A stretch of 64,000 nucleotides of DNA from Paludibacteraceae bacterium (GCA_017478225.1 JAFVDX010000002.1:124001-188000); one strand, 5' to 3'. Positions 8,647 to 19,061 are shown, counted from the stretch's first letter. The notes: generated by a model from the sequence alone, not told the origin. Numbers and translations: made by a program.

Positions 8647-9119
8647 TGTTTTTCAATTAGTACGGCAGCATAGGCAGCAATACCTTCTTTCCTGCCAACG
8701 AAACCAAGGTGTTCGGTTGTGGTTGCTTTGATGGAAATATTCTCCTTTCCCGTGCATAACACACTTGCCATACATTCTCTCATCTGTTCTATGTATGGAC
8801 TCAGTTTGGGCTCTTGGGCACAAATAGTACAATCTGCATTTATCAATTCGTAGCCTTTTTGGCGGACTAAGGCAATGGTCTTTTGCAAAAGAATTTTGCT
8901 ATCTATATTTTCATATTCATTACCTTTAGTATCAGGAAAATGATAACCGATATCTCTTAGCGCCGCGGCTCCGAGCAAGGCATCGCAAAGAGCATGAATA
9001 AGCACATCAGCATCCGAGTGACCGAGCAGACCTTTATCAGAAGTAATCAGTATGCCCCCAAGCCACAACTTGCGACCGGAGACATACTGATGAACATCAT
9101 ATCCGAAACCTATTCGCAT
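8643..9119 (-). CDS. ispF: 2-C-methyl-D-erythritol 2,4-cyclodiphosphate synthase
   Basis: This 158-residue MEP-pathway enzyme cyclises CDP-methylerythritol phosphate. The N-terminal RIGFGYDVHQ with Asp8 and His10 forms the metal site, GHSDADVLIHALCDAL follows, and the C-terminal ATTTEHLGFVGRKEGI binds CDP. Its stop overlaps the downstream gene by 4 bases and its start abuts porV, so expression is likely coupled. ispE, another step of the pathway, is encoded at 14609 on the other strand. Confidence 0.96.
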   Translation of the reverse strand: MRIGFGYDVHQYVSGRKLWLGGILITSDKGLLGHSDADVLIHALCDALLGAAALRDIGYHFPDTKGNEYENIDSKILLQKTIALVRQKGYELINADCTICAQEPKLSPYIEQMRECMASVLCTGKENISIKATTTEHLGFVGRKEGIAAYAAVLIEKQ

Positions 9120-10360
9120 TATTTCTTAACCAAGTCTTTGATTCCTGCCAAGTCGAATCCAAGGGTAACTTGGAATGTATTGTCAATAGGACTTGCAGGG
9201 GCAGTAGCAAGATAATATGCTGCGTCCAAAGAGAATATACTCAAATGGAAACCAGCACCAAATGTTACAAACTGACGATTTCCTTTGTATTTGTTTTCAT
9301 GAGAATAACCTACGCGAGCAAAGAACTTGTGGTCATAACTATATTCAATACCTGAACTCCACTGTACTTCTTGAAACTCTTCTTTTGCACCACCTGGAGC
9401 ATCAGCAAATGATTGGAATAAACCTTTCATTGGGTTCAAATCATTATACCAATCCATAGTTTTGGTCTGATATTGTGGGTCATCTACACTTACATTATCT
9501 CCATTGCCATCTACAGCAAATTTCGATTTACGAGATGGAACCATCAGTTTATTAATATCAATTGCGAATGATAAGAAATTATACTGATTGATGGGCAACT
9601 CATATTGCACACCTAAACGCAAGTTAGCAGGAATGAAACTATTGTGAGCATGCTTATCGTATGAAATTTTACCACCAAGATTTGATATATTCAAACCTGC
9701 AGACAGATAACTTGTTCCCATTGGCAAATCGAATGGCTGGCGATAATATATAGCGATATCTGCGGCTCCCATTGGAGCGGGATTCAATTCATTACCATCG
9801 TTTCCAACGGAGGTGTTATGCCCGTTATTCAAATCACTATACATAAATCTAGCAGCAACTGCCATTGATACATACTCATGCAGTTTTCTGCTATAAGCCA
9901 CATCAATTGACCATTCATTAGGTTTCACTTTTTGCAGTGACTGACCGTCATAACCTGTCAGGTCAACTGTACCAAGAGAGAAATATGTGAAAGAAGCAGA
10001 GATTCCTTGAACATCGTCCCATTTGTAGTAACCGGCTATATATGCCAAATCAATATCTGAAACCAATTTTCTCAACCAAGGTGTGTAACTGGCTGTTATC
10101 CCACCATGCGATTCCATAAAGGCGTATTTTGCAGGGTTCCAATGCTGGGAATTCAAATCCGGAGCGGTTGCTACACCTACCCCACCCATACCACCGGACT
10201 TGGCATCTGGAGTTATTGTAAGTGAAGGAAAGGCGGTAATAATCGGATTCAACAACTCATCTGTACCTATTGATGGTACAGAGCCACTTTCTTGTGCTAA
10301 TGCAGGCATGGTAATCATTGCAAAAGCAAGTACACTTAAAAAAGTCTTTTTCATATTCAA
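9119..10360 (-). CDS. porV: Type IX secretion outer-membrane protein PorV
   Basis: This 413-residue protein has a signal peptide ending MPALAQ, followed by a FadL-like beta-barrel. It shows the PorV hallmarks SLTITPDAKSGGMGGVGVA and NPAKYAF near the N-terminus and ends with a barrel strand. In Porphyromonas and Flavobacterium PorV shuttles T9SS cargo from the translocon to the PorU sortase at the cell surface. It lies 103 bases downstream of porU, the same neighbourhood as in Porphyromonas. The start may be either of two Met codons six bases apart. Confidence 0.92.
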   Translation of the reverse strand: MNMKKTFLSVLAFAMITMPALAQESGSVPSIGTDELLNPIITAFPSLTITPDAKSGGMGGVGVATAPDLNSQHWNPAKYAFMESHGGITASYTPWLRKLVSDIDLAYIAGYYKWDDVQGISASFTYFSLGTVDLTGYDGQSLQKVKPNEWSIDVAYSRKLHEYVSMAVAARFMYSDLNNGHNTSVGNDGNELNPAPMGAADIAIYYRQPFDLPMGTSYLSAGLNISNLGGKISYDKHAHNSFIPANLRLGVQYELPINQYNFLSFAIDINKLMVPSRKSKFAVDGNGDNVSVDDPQYQTKTMDWYNDLNPMKGLFQSFADAPGGAKEEFQEVQWSSGIEYSYDHKFFARVGYSHENKYKGNRQFVTFGAGFHLSIFSLDAAYYLATAPASPIDNTFQVTLGFDLAGIKDLVKK

Positions 10361-10463
10361 TCGTTTGTTTTATTTATTTCTTTTTTAATAATTTAGATGT
10401 TTTAACCCTTCATTAAAGATTATTCATAGGCAATAATTTAATTTAGAGATTATTATATTTTAG

Positions 10464-13400
10464 TTATTTTACAATTATCAATTTTCCGGCCTTTCTTGTG
10501 TATGAAGTATCAGCAGTCTTGATTTCTACATTATAAATATATAATCCTGCTGCTAATCCTGCTTGAGGAATGTTTATACTAACATCATCTGCCCCTATTT
10601 GTTCGTGATAATATTTACGATTACCAGCCATATCATATACCGATAATTTCAATTCTAATACGGCATCAGGATGGTCGTGTTCCACTCGAATATATGCCAC
10701 TCCCGATTCACTAACCGGATTAGGATAGGCTGTAACGGAATATACTGTGGCTTTGATATTCTTTTTAACAACAAATGTCAACGATACAGAACTGCTATTA
10801 TTTAACAAATCCCATGCACGGAACATTAGTTCGTGTTCACCCTCTTCAAGTTCTGACAATTTATATGATATGTTTCCTTCGCTATAACTGCCTTTCTTTG
10901 ACACAAAATAATCATTAAGTATATATGTCTGCTTAATATCATTGTCAATAATCAAAAGCAAGTCATGACCTATTCCGTTCCCTATGGTATTTATACCATT
11001 TTCATCGGATATATGAGCATAAAAATGAGGTTGTATGTCAGTCATATCACCATCTTTAAATGCCTCATTATTCAAATAAATTTTCATATCAGGCCCAAGG
11101 GTGTCTGTTGTCAGTTGATTGCTACTTCCACCTACTACAAATTCTTCATTGTACCCCACTCCTTCTGACTCAGTTATTGTATCTTGGGCATAAAACACCA
11201 TCCTACCTGTTCCATAATTGTACTGAATATCTTTTGGAACCATCATTGTAAATTCAAATAGACCATCTTTAACCTCGGTGGTTCCGCTAAATATCATATT
11301 CTTATAATCTATATAGGTCACTTTCTTCTTATCATTATCGTTGTCTAAGGTAGTTATCTGCGCTGCTTTATCATATACTGATACATGCACTACTCCGTTA
11401 AAACTTTTTAGTGTATCTGCGTCTGAACTATGTATATAACCTTCTATCTTATTAACCGATAATGCTTTGAGTGTATCGTTGGCGGATTTGGCAATTACCT
11501 GATAATCGGTTGGATAATGTAGTCGTATAGCAGGATCACCAAGCAAAAGATATGGCAACTTATTTTCATCCTTATGAAGCGACATGTATTTATTTTTAGC
11601 CTTACGGATAGCATCGCCTATCGTATTAGGATAATACAAGTTCTCATCATGCTCAAAAAGCGATTCCATCAAATAATTGTTTAATCTTGTGTTTTGAGTA
11701 GCATATACTGTTCTGCATGAAGCCATTACTGATATTGCACCGCCATTGGGATTTAAAACAGCCTCTTCAGCCGCCGACTGAACACGAGCATCGAACTGGG
11801 CAAAATTACATGTTGCGAGCATCCAAAATCCTTGATTCTGATTACTCATCTCACGAACCTCTTTTGCAGTTAACATAAGTTCGCTCGTTATATTGTTGAA
11901 TCCGGCATGACCACAATAGTCAAATAATAACAAACCATTCTGCATAAAATTATCCAATTGATTCTTAGCAATAGGATAACTCTCGCCCGAAGCATTGGTT
12001 AGTTGTTTATATGCATCTAAATATATTTTGTTTACCACAAAATCAGGATTGTTTTTTCTAACGATCTCGGCACCTTGATCACTTGACTCTGTATGCAAGT
12101 TCCCATCACCATCGTCCGCCAAAAACACTAATTGACGCTTCCAACTACCCGGTTGTTTACTTGATATATAGCGAATAATTTTATCTGCCAATTTATCAGC
12201 CTCTTCGGCAGTATTAACAGTCAATCTACCTACACTCAAATCCATAGTCGCATTAACATCAGATGAGCCTTCGTTGTCATCCAAGAAGGTAAAATAGTCG
12301 TCAGATGAATACGCTTTTACTTCGTTTATTGAGTTTTTGGCTTGATATGTTACTATCCAATTATTACCTGAAGTGCGAAGTAGTTTCCTATTATCAAATG
12401 TTCCATCACCAATTAATAGCAGATATTTAGGTTCCGAACACATACAATTAACCATTTCTACTTTATCCCTAAGCATCTTTAGTATCCAACGGAAGGCTGT
12501 AGCATCGGTCGTACCAGATGAAAACTCATTATATACTTGTTGATCAGTTACTACCTGTGTTTTCAATCCATCAATACGACTATGCGCTTCTGCCAGTTTC
12601 TGTGCTGCTGACGAAAATTCAGAATTAGTTATAATCAACATCTCTACATCTGCCAATGAATGAAGATTTTGATTTGCTACCTTTTCAAATATTTTTCCAC
12701 TACTAAACTCAACTAATCTCTTTGTTGGACATGTAGAAGGGTCAATTATTACATATTCTTGAAGTTGTCTGTTTGACGACAAAAATGTTAACTCTGTTCC
12801 GTTTAGTTTGGTTTCTACTGAATATATACTATCTAATTTCGTTATATTCCATACCTGAGTTGTTGACGTCGCACCAGACACATGGAATCGGCTAGGTCTG
12901 TCAGAACCATAATCATCTCTATTTCTTGCTAACAACAAACCATTTCGCAGGTTCAAACTGCAAGTGGTAACAAGTTCTATATAGTTTAAGTAACCTATTG
13001 CAGAAGCATCCGCACTTTCAAAGCCTATTCTTACTATTGGTGATGCTGTAGATTCCGAATGAATTCTTGTGTTCAAACTGCCTGACATAGCAGAATTCAA
13101 ACCATCTGTTATTTTATTTACTGAAATTGTGTAATCTTCATCAAGCACATTAATATGAAACTCTGACGCTGCATTAAATGATTTTGCGACCACATCTACC
13201 GACAATGTAGCAGGTTCAGAATATACCCTATCCAATGCTTTCATCGGAAAACTCAATACGCTTCCTTTCGTAAATTTCTCGCCATACCACTCTCTGCCGC
13301 CACCATGAGCACCGCTTAAATCTATCAAATTCAATGAATCCAACTCGTGCAATTCATAGTTTTGATAAGTATATACATCAAATGCCTCTACCGATGAATT

Positions 13401-13877
13401 ATCTTTACGAATAACATCCAAAAGTAATTGCTCACCGGCATTGTCACTCAAAAAATAATGACCATATTGTGAATAGGTATTTTGGGTGTGATGAAATCTT
13501 AGACCTGTAAAACTCCATGACACCGGACCTTGAGCATAAAATAGGATGTAATCTCCCTTATTAAATTTACCATCAGAACCTTTGTACATATAGAACGGGA
13601 CTGAAGGCAAATCATCGATCTTACGTTTTGAAAAGTCTTGCTCCAGCATCGCTCCGCCATAGCCTAATATCCTAATATTTTCAGGTTTAAGCCCCATTTG
13701 AGAAATTTCATCGTATGATATCTTGTATATTCCGCTCTCTGACGTTCTAATCTTAACAAAATTTCCCGATGAAAGCACCGACTCTGACGCATAACTATGA
13801 ATTGTAGCCGCATTAATGTATGCAACCACTACTATCGATAATAATATGATTATTATGCGTTTCATTTTATTTTGCAC
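10464..13877 (-). CDS. porU: Type IX secretion sortase PorU
   Basis: This 1137-residue surface protease removes the C-terminal sorting domain of T9SS cargo and attaches the cargo to an anionic lipid. After the signal peptide come a beta-rich N-terminal half and a gingipain-like C25 peptidase domain (about residues 400-790). The catalytic His is in DYCGHAGFN (about 655) and the Cys in LATCNFAQFD (about 690). An Ig-like region follows, then a C-terminal module with AYPNPVSESG and ending in GKLIIV, which resembles a T9SS sorting domain. Translation may begin at ATG 13865, four codons in, directly behind the stop of the preceding gene. Confidence 0.92.
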   Translation of the reverse strand: MQNKMKRIIIILLSIVVVAYINAATIHSYASESVLSSGNFVKIRTSESGIYKISYDEISQMGLKPENIRILGYGGAMLEQDFSKRKIDDLPSVPFYMYKGSDGKFNKGDYILFYAQGPVSWSFTGLRFHHTQNTYSQYGHYFLSDNAGEQLLLDVIRKDNSSVEAFDVYTYQNYELHELDSLNLIDLSGAHGGGREWYGEKFTKGSVLSFPMKALDRVYSEPATLSVDVVAKSFNAASEFHINVLDEDYTISVNKITDGLNSAMSGSLNTRIHSESTASPIVRIGFESADASAIGYLNYIELVTTCSLNLRNGLLLARNRDDYGSDRPSRFHVSGATSTTQVWNITKLDSIYSVETKLNGTELTFLSSNRQLQEYVIIDPSTCPTKRLVEFSSGKIFEKVANQNLHSLADVEMLIITNSEFSSAAQKLAEAHSRIDGLKTQVVTDQQVYNEFSSGTTDATAFRWILKMLRDKVEMVNCMCSEPKYLLLIGDGTFDNRKLLRTSGNNWIVTYQAKNSINEVKAYSSDDYFTFLDDNEGSSDVNATMDLSVGRLTVNTAEEADKLADKIIRYISSKQPGSWKRQLVFLADDGDGNLHTESSDQGAEIVRKNNPDFVVNKIYLDAYKQLTNASGESYPIAKNQLDNFMQNGLLLFDYCGHAGFNNITSELMLTAKEVREMSNQNQGFWMLATCNFAQFDARVQSAAEEAVLNPNGGAISVMASCRTVYATQNTRLNNYLMESLFEHDENLYYPNTIGDAIRKAKNKYMSLHKDENKLPYLLLGDPAIRLHYPTDYQVIAKSANDTLKALSVNKIEGYIHSSDADTLKSFNGVVHVSVYDKAAQITTLDNDNDKKKVTYIDYKNMIFSGTTEVKDGLFEFTMMVPKDIQYNYGTGRMVFYAQDTITESEGVGYNEEFVVGGSSNQLTTDTLGPDMKIYLNNEAFKDGDMTDIQPHFYAHISDENGINTIGNGIGHDLLLIIDNDIKQTYILNDYFVSKKGSYSEGNISYKLSELEEGEHELMFRAWDLLNNSSSVSLTFVVKKNIKATVYSVTAYPNPVSESGVAYIRVEHDHPDAVLELKLSVYDMAGNRKYYHEQIGADDVSINIPQAGLAAGLYIYNVEIKTADTSYTRKAGKLIIVK

Positions 13878-14419
13878 GAGAATACTTGTTCCTTATCTAT
13901 TTCGCCTCTTACTATTGTCTCTTTATTCAAAATGGTGCCTTCATAGCATAAATCAACACCTATCATATCACCATTTCTAAGAGTTATATATTGGCTGATT
14001 TTCTCTATTGCAGATGGTAATGATAATACCAATGCATCCTGACTGACTGCAAGTTGTACACTTGCTAAATCTATATCAAAAGCACTTGACTCATTATATG
14101 GCACAAATTTACCTACAATAAAGGAGTTGTCAAATGCTGTACCTCTAATAGCCCCGTCTATACCTCCAATTGACAACTCATTCGGAGCACTAAGATTAAG
14201 GCCAATAGTATATTCAGAAAAATATCTTTGAGCAAACCTACTTGATATATACCGTCCCATCCTATTTATACGCACAATCACACAAGGCTTGGCTACAATC
14301 AAATCGGTGAAAGCAGGTATAAAAAACGGCTTGTCATTCACAAGAAGTGCAGAATCGGGCTTCAAGTACATTCCCTCACGCCCTAAATCACTATAATATG
14401 AAATACCTGCTATTTTCAT
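13862..14419 (-). CDS. FAH-fold protein lacking the metal ligands
   Basis: This 185-residue protein matches the Bacteroidales fumarylacetoacetate-hydrolase-like family in several blocks: KPDSALLVNDKPFFIP, VIVRINRMGRYI, RFAQRYFSEYTIGLN and FIVGKFVP. In active members the segment before VRINR has a Glu-x-Glu pair that binds the metal. Here it reads IVAKPCVIVRIN, so that pair is gone. The C-terminal TGTPxGVG loop is also not recognisable. I infer a pseudo-enzyme. Its stop overlaps the longest possible porU start by 16 bases, so it is the first gene of the porU-porV-ispF transcript. Confidence 0.7.
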   Translation of the reverse strand: MKIAGISYYSDLGREGMYLKPDSALLVNDKPFFIPAFTDLIVAKPCVIVRINRMGRYISSRFAQRYFSEYTIGLNLSAPNELSIGGIDGAIRGTAFDNSFIVGKFVPYNESSAFDIDLASVQLAVSQDALVLSLPSAIEKISQYITLRNGDMIGVDLCYEGTILNKETIVRGEIDKEQVFSCKIK

Positions 14420-14548
14420 TGTTGACCATATTTTTCCAATATAACGTGCAAAAGTACTATTTATCTTTCATACTGACAAATTTCCGACAATTTGCTACTA
14501 TATTTTCTAAATAAACGACCAATTTTTTAGTATTTTCTTAATAATTTA

Positions 14549-14556
14549 TACCTTTG
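14549..14556 (+). promoter_or_regulatory. Possible -7 element before ispE
   Basis: TACCTTTG matches TAnnTTTG and lies 52 bases before the ispE start. The -33 element is poor (a T run ending near 14530). Confidence 0.5.
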
Positions 14557-14608
14557 TGCCCTCAATGGAAATATCGTTGAAATCGGTCATAAATTAAATA
14601 ATTCTAAT

Positions 14609-15433
14609 ATGCTTCTTTATCCTAATGCAAAAATCAATATCGGACTCAATGTCGTGGCTAAACGTGACGATGGATATCATGATATAGAAACTATTTTTTA
14701 TCCGTTGCAACTATCTGATAAATTGAGTATTGAGAAATCTATTGAAAGTTTTAGTTTTTATCAAAATGGTATTACTCTTGATTGTGATTTGGAGAGCAAT
14801 CTCATCGTAAAAACATATAGACTTTTTCAGAAAAAATATGATATAGGCAATGTCAAGATTCAATTTTTCAAGCAAATCCCATTTGGCGCAGGGTTAGGTG
14901 GTGGAAGTAGTGATGCTGCACATACTGCTATAGCCTTAAATGAACTATTCCATTTGCAACTATCTAAAGAACAACTTATTGAAGATGTAAAACTCATAGG
15001 GGCAGATTGCCCATTCTTTATTCTTAATCAACCTTGTTTGGCGACCGGTATTGGTGACCAATTAAAACCAATCAGCCTTGTGCTCTCTAATCTTAAGATT
15101 GTTCTTGTAAAACCGGATGTTTCTGTAAATACCAAAACTGCATATAAAGGTATTTGCCCCAAAATGCCTGATACAAGTTTGTCTCGATTGATTTCGTTGC
15201 CTGTTGAACAATGGAAAGATAAAGTTATCAACGACTTTGAATCAACTGTTTTTACTGCTTTTCCAAAAATCGCTGAAATTAAAAATGAGTTATATGATTT
15301 AGGGGCAATATATGCCTCTATGTCAGGTAGTGGTGCAAGTGTGTATGCACTATTCAAAAATGACAAAACATTCGATGAAAGCGCTATAAAAAATAAATTT
15401 ATTGATAGTTTTGTTTATGTTCAGACATGTTAA
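14609..15433 (+). CDS. ispE: 4-diphosphocytidyl-2-C-methyl-D-erythritol kinase
   Basis: This 274-residue GHMP kinase phosphorylates CDP-methylerythritol in the MEP pathway. The N-terminal PNAKINIGL motif, the ATP-binding loop PFGAGLGGGSSDAA near residue 93 and the C-terminal SMSGSGASVYALF glycine motif are all present. It supplies the substrate of ispF, encoded on the opposite strand of the same region. It appears to be a single-gene transcript. Confidence 0.96.
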   Translation: MLLYPNAKINIGLNVVAKRDDGYHDIETIFYPLQLSDKLSIEKSIESFSFYQNGITLDCDLESNLIVKTYRLFQKKYDIGNVKIQFFKQIPFGAGLGGGSSDAAHTAIALNELFHLQLSKEQLIEDVKLIGADCPFFILNQPCLATGIGDQLKPISLVLSNLKIVLVKPDVSVNTKTAYKGICPKMPDTSLSRLISLPVEQWKDKVINDFESTVFTAFPKIAEIKNELYDLGAIYASMSGSGASVYALFKNDKTFDESAIKNKFIDSFVYVQTC

Positions 15434-15456
15434 TGGGGAAAATTATCTCAATTATT

Positions 15457-15487
15457 TTTGCAATATGAATAAGTTTTACTAATTTTG
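15457..15487 (+). promoter_or_regulatory. Promoter of rel/spoT
   Basis: TTTG (15457-15460) and TAATTTTG (15480-15487) are separated by 19 bp. The predicted start leaves a leader of about 100 nt that contains the hairpin at 15503. Confidence 0.8.
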
Positions 15488-15502
15488 CGGCAAACTTCAT
15501 GT

Positions 15503-15520
15503 GCAGGTGCTTACACCTGC
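15503..15520 (+). promoter_or_regulatory. Hairpin in the rel/spoT leader
   Basis: GCAGGTG and CACCTGC form a perfect 7-bp stem with a CTTA loop about 10 nt after the predicted transcription start. No T run follows, so it is more likely an RNA-stability or regulatory element than a terminator. Confidence 0.5.
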
Positions 15521-15591
15521 TTATTCATGTTGTGATACTCCAATTAGCAGATTCCTAATTAGTTATATTTACTAAAACACTGATAACAATT

Positions 15592-17850
15592 ATGGGCGAT
15601 ATAGTTTTTACAGATAAGGATGAACAAATGATTCAAAAAGAGTTTGAGTCGTTGCTTGCTGATTATCGTAATACTCATCATAGGCAAAAGGTAGAACTGA
15701 TAACCAAAGCCTTCCATTTTGCTAAAAATGCCCATCAAGGTGTACGGCGAAAAAGCGGAGAACCATATATCATGCATCCGCTTGCTGTTGCTAAAATTGT
15801 TGTTAAAGAAATAGGATTAGGTAGCACGAGTATATGTTGTGCTCTGCTTCATGATGTAGTTGAAGACACTGAATATACTGTTGAAGATATCCAAAATCTT
15901 TTCGGAGATAAAATAGCAAGTATAGTTGATGGACTAACTAAAATCTCAGGTGGAGTTTTCGGAAAACAAGCAAATATACAAGCAGAAAATTTCAGGAAAT
16001 TACTGCTCACTATGTCCGAAGATGTTAGAGTTATTCTTATCAAGATTGCTGATAGACTTCATAATATGCGTACATTGGAGTATCAACCTATTGAAAAACA
16101 ATACAAAATTGCCGGTGAAACCCAATATATTTATGCTCCTCTTGCACATCGATTAGGTCTATTTACAATAAAAACAGAACTTGAAAATCTTAGTTTCAAA
16201 TACGAACATCCGGATACTTACAAAGAAATTAGCGACAAATTAGAAGCCATAAAATCTACACAACTTGCGTTCTTTGAGAAATTTGCAGACCCAATTCGTG
16301 AGCGGCTCAAGCAAATGGGATATGAGTTTGAAATAGCGGCCAGAATCAAGTCGGTGTATAGTATTTGGAATAAAATGCAGGCTAAAGGCATTGCTTTTGA
16401 AGATGTTTATGACTTGCTCGCTGTAAGAATCATTTTCGAGCCTAAACCTGAATTTCAAGAAAACGACCAGTGTTGGATGTTGTATTCTGCTATTACAGCA
16501 ATATATAAACCTCACCCCGAACGCATTAGAGATTGGATTTCCACTCCCAAAGCCAATGGATACGAAGCCTTGCATGTTACTGTAATGGGGCAAAACGGGC
16601 AATGGGTTGAAGTACAAATTCGCTCAAGACGAATGCATGAAATAGCAGAACGAGGATTAGCAGCACATTGGAAATATAAAACAGGGGAAAAAAGCGAATC
16701 GGAATTGGACAAATGGCTCAAGCAACTTAAAGATATTCTGCAAAGTCCTGAACCTAATGCGATGGAGTTCCTTGACACTTTCAAACTTAATTTGTATGCA
16801 TCTGAGATGTTTGTTTTTACACCATCTGGAGACATACATACCATGCCCAAAGGATCTACAGCACTCGATTTTGCATTTATGCTTCATACCGACTTAGGCG
16901 CACATTGTATTGGAGCAAAGGTTAATAGACGATTAGAGCCTCTAAACTATATACTTAAAGCCGGAGACCAAATTGAAATACTTACTGCAGAAGAACAAAC
17001 ACCAAAAGAAGAATGGATTAATATTGTTACAACGGCTAAAGCAAAAGGTAGATTAAAATCATATTTTAGAAGACAAAATAGAGAATTTGCTCGAAAAGGC
17101 GAAGAACTCTTTAATGAAAAACTGAAAGAACTTAATATAACCGACAAATATGATAGTGCACTGTATAAGTTGCAACAACACTATCAAATCTATAATAAAA
17201 CTGAACTCTTTCAACAAATTGGAAATGGAATAATAGTACTCGATGATGTTGAAAAAATCTTTATTCCAAAACAACAAAACAAGTGGTTAAAATATCTCAA
17301 TCCTTTCTCTAATAATAAAAATAAAAACACAGATATTATCACCACTGATTCCCAAAAAGAAAGAATTAAACAAGTCGTTTTAACAGAAGAGAATTTTGGT
17401 AAACAATATCATATAGCACAATGCTGTCACCCTATTCCCGGAGATGAAGTATTGGGATATCAAGATCCAAGCGGAGAAATTACTATTCACAAACGATTCT
17501 GCCCAGTTGCCACAAGACTTAAATCTGTTGATGGAAAACACATTTGTAATGCTATATGGGAAACACATAGAAAAAATACTTTTATTGAGACTATTGAATT
17601 ACAGGGAATCGATAGAGTTGGAGTTATAATCAGTGTTTTGCATATTATTTCAGACCAATTTAAGATAAACATACATGATTTGCATATAACAGCCGAAAAT
17701 GGTATATTTAGTGGCATAATACAACTTCATGTATATGATAAACAAGAAATCATTGAACTTCTTAAAACCATTCGTAAAGTGCCGAATATAGAATCAGTAC
17801 AAAGAATTGACCAAATCGATGGAATCGAAGAAATTGAAGAGTTAGACTGA
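15592..17850 (+). CDS. Bifunctional (p)ppGpp synthetase/hydrolase
   Basis: This 752-residue protein makes and degrades the stringent-response alarmone (p)ppGpp. The hydrolase domain has the intact HD pair in LLHDVVEDT near residue 85, so hydrolysis is expected. The synthetase domain (about 240-370) has the RIKSVYSIWNKM and NGYEALHVTV segments. TGS (about 405-465), a Cys/His zinc-finger segment with AQCCHPIPGD and a C-terminal ACT domain follow. This is the long RelA/SpoT (Rel) layout found in Bacteroidales. It has its own promoter and a 100-nt leader. Confidence 0.95.
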   Translation: MGDIVFTDKDEQMIQKEFESLLADYRNTHHRQKVELITKAFHFAKNAHQGVRRKSGEPYIMHPLAVAKIVVKEIGLGSTSICCALLHDVVEDTEYTVEDIQNLFGDKIASIVDGLTKISGGVFGKQANIQAENFRKLLLTMSEDVRVILIKIADRLHNMRTLEYQPIEKQYKIAGETQYIYAPLAHRLGLFTIKTELENLSFKYEHPDTYKEISDKLEAIKSTQLAFFEKFADPIRERLKQMGYEFEIAARIKSVYSIWNKMQAKGIAFEDVYDLLAVRIIFEPKPEFQENDQCWMLYSAITAIYKPHPERIRDWISTPKANGYEALHVTVMGQNGQWVEVQIRSRRMHEIAERGLAAHWKYKTGEKSESELDKWLKQLKDILQSPEPNAMEFLDTFKLNLYASEMFVFTPSGDIHTMPKGSTALDFAFMLHTDLGAHCIGAKVNRRLEPLNYILKAGDQIEILTAEEQTPKEEWINIVTTAKAKGRLKSYFRRQNREFARKGEELFNEKLKELNITDKYDSALYKLQQHYQIYNKTELFQQIGNGIIVLDDVEKIFIPKQQNKWLKYLNPFSNNKNKNTDIITTDSQKERIKQVVLTEENFGKQYHIAQCCHPIPGDEVLGYQDPSGEITIHKRFCPVATRLKSVDGKHICNAIWETHRKNTFIETIELQGIDRVGVIISVLHIISDQFKINIHDLHITAENGIFSGIIQLHVYDKQEIIELLKTIRKVPNIESVQRIDQIDGIEEIEELD

Positions 17851-17952
17851 TTGGCACAAAGTTTGAAAAATACAATATAAGAGAATAATGGGAACTAAAA
17901 GTAACTAAAATATAAATATAATAACTAACATAATAACTAAACACATATTACA

Positions 17953-19044
17953 ATGAAAAAGAGTATTTTAACGAGTGTATTTATGCTATCTGTAGTGGTA
18001 GCATTTGCACAACAACCGGTAATTACATTTGAAAAAAACGAGCATGATTTTGGTAAGATTAACGAAGGTGATGGTCGTGTAAGTACCGAATTTGTTTTTA
18101 AAAATGAAGGTATGGAACCTCTTGTATTGAATAATGTTCGTGCAAGTTGTGGTTGCACTACCCCATCATGGACTAAAGAGCCTATTGAACCGGGTCAAAC
18201 AGGAAGTATCACTGTTACTTATAATCCCAATGGCCGCCCCGGACATTTCCAGAAGACAGTGACTATTACTTCTAATGCGTCCAACCCCACTGTTAAGGTA
18301 TATATCAAAGGTGAGGTTATTCCCAAGCCAGCACAACCTGTTAACAAATACCCCGTTACTATAGGAGATTTAAGCATGAGCGCAAAGTCAGTTGATTTCG
18401 GCACCGTTACTAATGGTGAAGTAACACGAACAATTGAATACGCCAACTTAACGGACCATGAAATAACGGTTGATGTATTGCTCAATACTAAGGATGCTGC
18501 TTACATGAAAGCGCTACCTTCGTTTACTACCTTACAACCTAAGCAGAGCGGAACACTTACCCTTATTTTCAATGGTGCCACATGCACTACTTGGGGACCA
18601 TTGGCACGCTCAGTTTATATGGTGGTTAATGGTAATGAAGCACGCACAGAAGAAAATCAAATAGTTCTTCACGCTCAACATGATGAAGACTTCTCGGCTC
18701 TTAGTGTTGATGAGCGTCAGAAAGCACCTATCTTTGAAATCAATTCTAATGAACTTAATGTTGGTGTAGTAAAAGTAGGTGGTAATACTCAGAAAAAATT
18801 CAGTTTCAAAAATGTAGGTGTAAATCCTCTTCTCATAAGGGCTATCATCAACAATAATCCTGACTTGTTTACAATTACGGCTGAAAAGACTACCATCAAA
18901 GGCGGTAAACAAGGTGCATTAAAGATTCAAGTAGCGGCTTCTGACACCACAAAACCAGGAGTTTATCGTCGTCAAATAGAAGTTATAACCAACGACCCAA
19001 AAAATCCAAAGATTAAACTACAGATCGTTTGGACAGTTGAATAA
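17953..19044 (+). CDS. Exported DUF1573 protein
   Basis: This 363-residue protein has a signal peptide ending VVAFAQ. The mature part is made of three Ig-like beta-sandwich units. The first has the DUF1573 hallmarks HDFGKI, FKNEG, VRASCGCTTP and TVTYNP. The second (VDFGTV) and third (LNVGVVKVGGNTQ) are diverged copies without the CGCT motif. DUF1573 proteins are common periplasmic proteins of Bacteroidetes with no firm function. It stands 100 bases after rel and is followed by a strong terminator. Confidence 0.88.
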   Translation: MKKSILTSVFMLSVVVAFAQQPVITFEKNEHDFGKINEGDGRVSTEFVFKNEGMEPLVLNNVRASCGCTTPSWTKEPIEPGQTGSITVTYNPNGRPGHFQKTVTITSNASNPTVKVYIKGEVIPKPAQPVNKYPVTIGDLSMSAKSVDFGTVTNGEVTRTIEYANLTDHEITVDVLLNTKDAAYMKALPSFTTLQPKQSGTLTLIFNGATCTTWGPLARSVYMVVNGNEARTEENQIVLHAQHDEDFSALSVDERQKAPIFEINSNELNVGVVKVGGNTQKKFSFKNVGVNPLLIRAIINNNPDLFTITAEKTTIKGGKQGALKIQVAASDTTKPGVYRRQIEVITNDPKNPKIKLQIVWTVE

Positions 19045-19061
19045 AGATATTCACAATAATT

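Noticed and set aside
8994-9215. Plus-strand frames over ispF, porV and porU
   Set aside because: They are shadows of strong minus-strand genes with intact family motifs.
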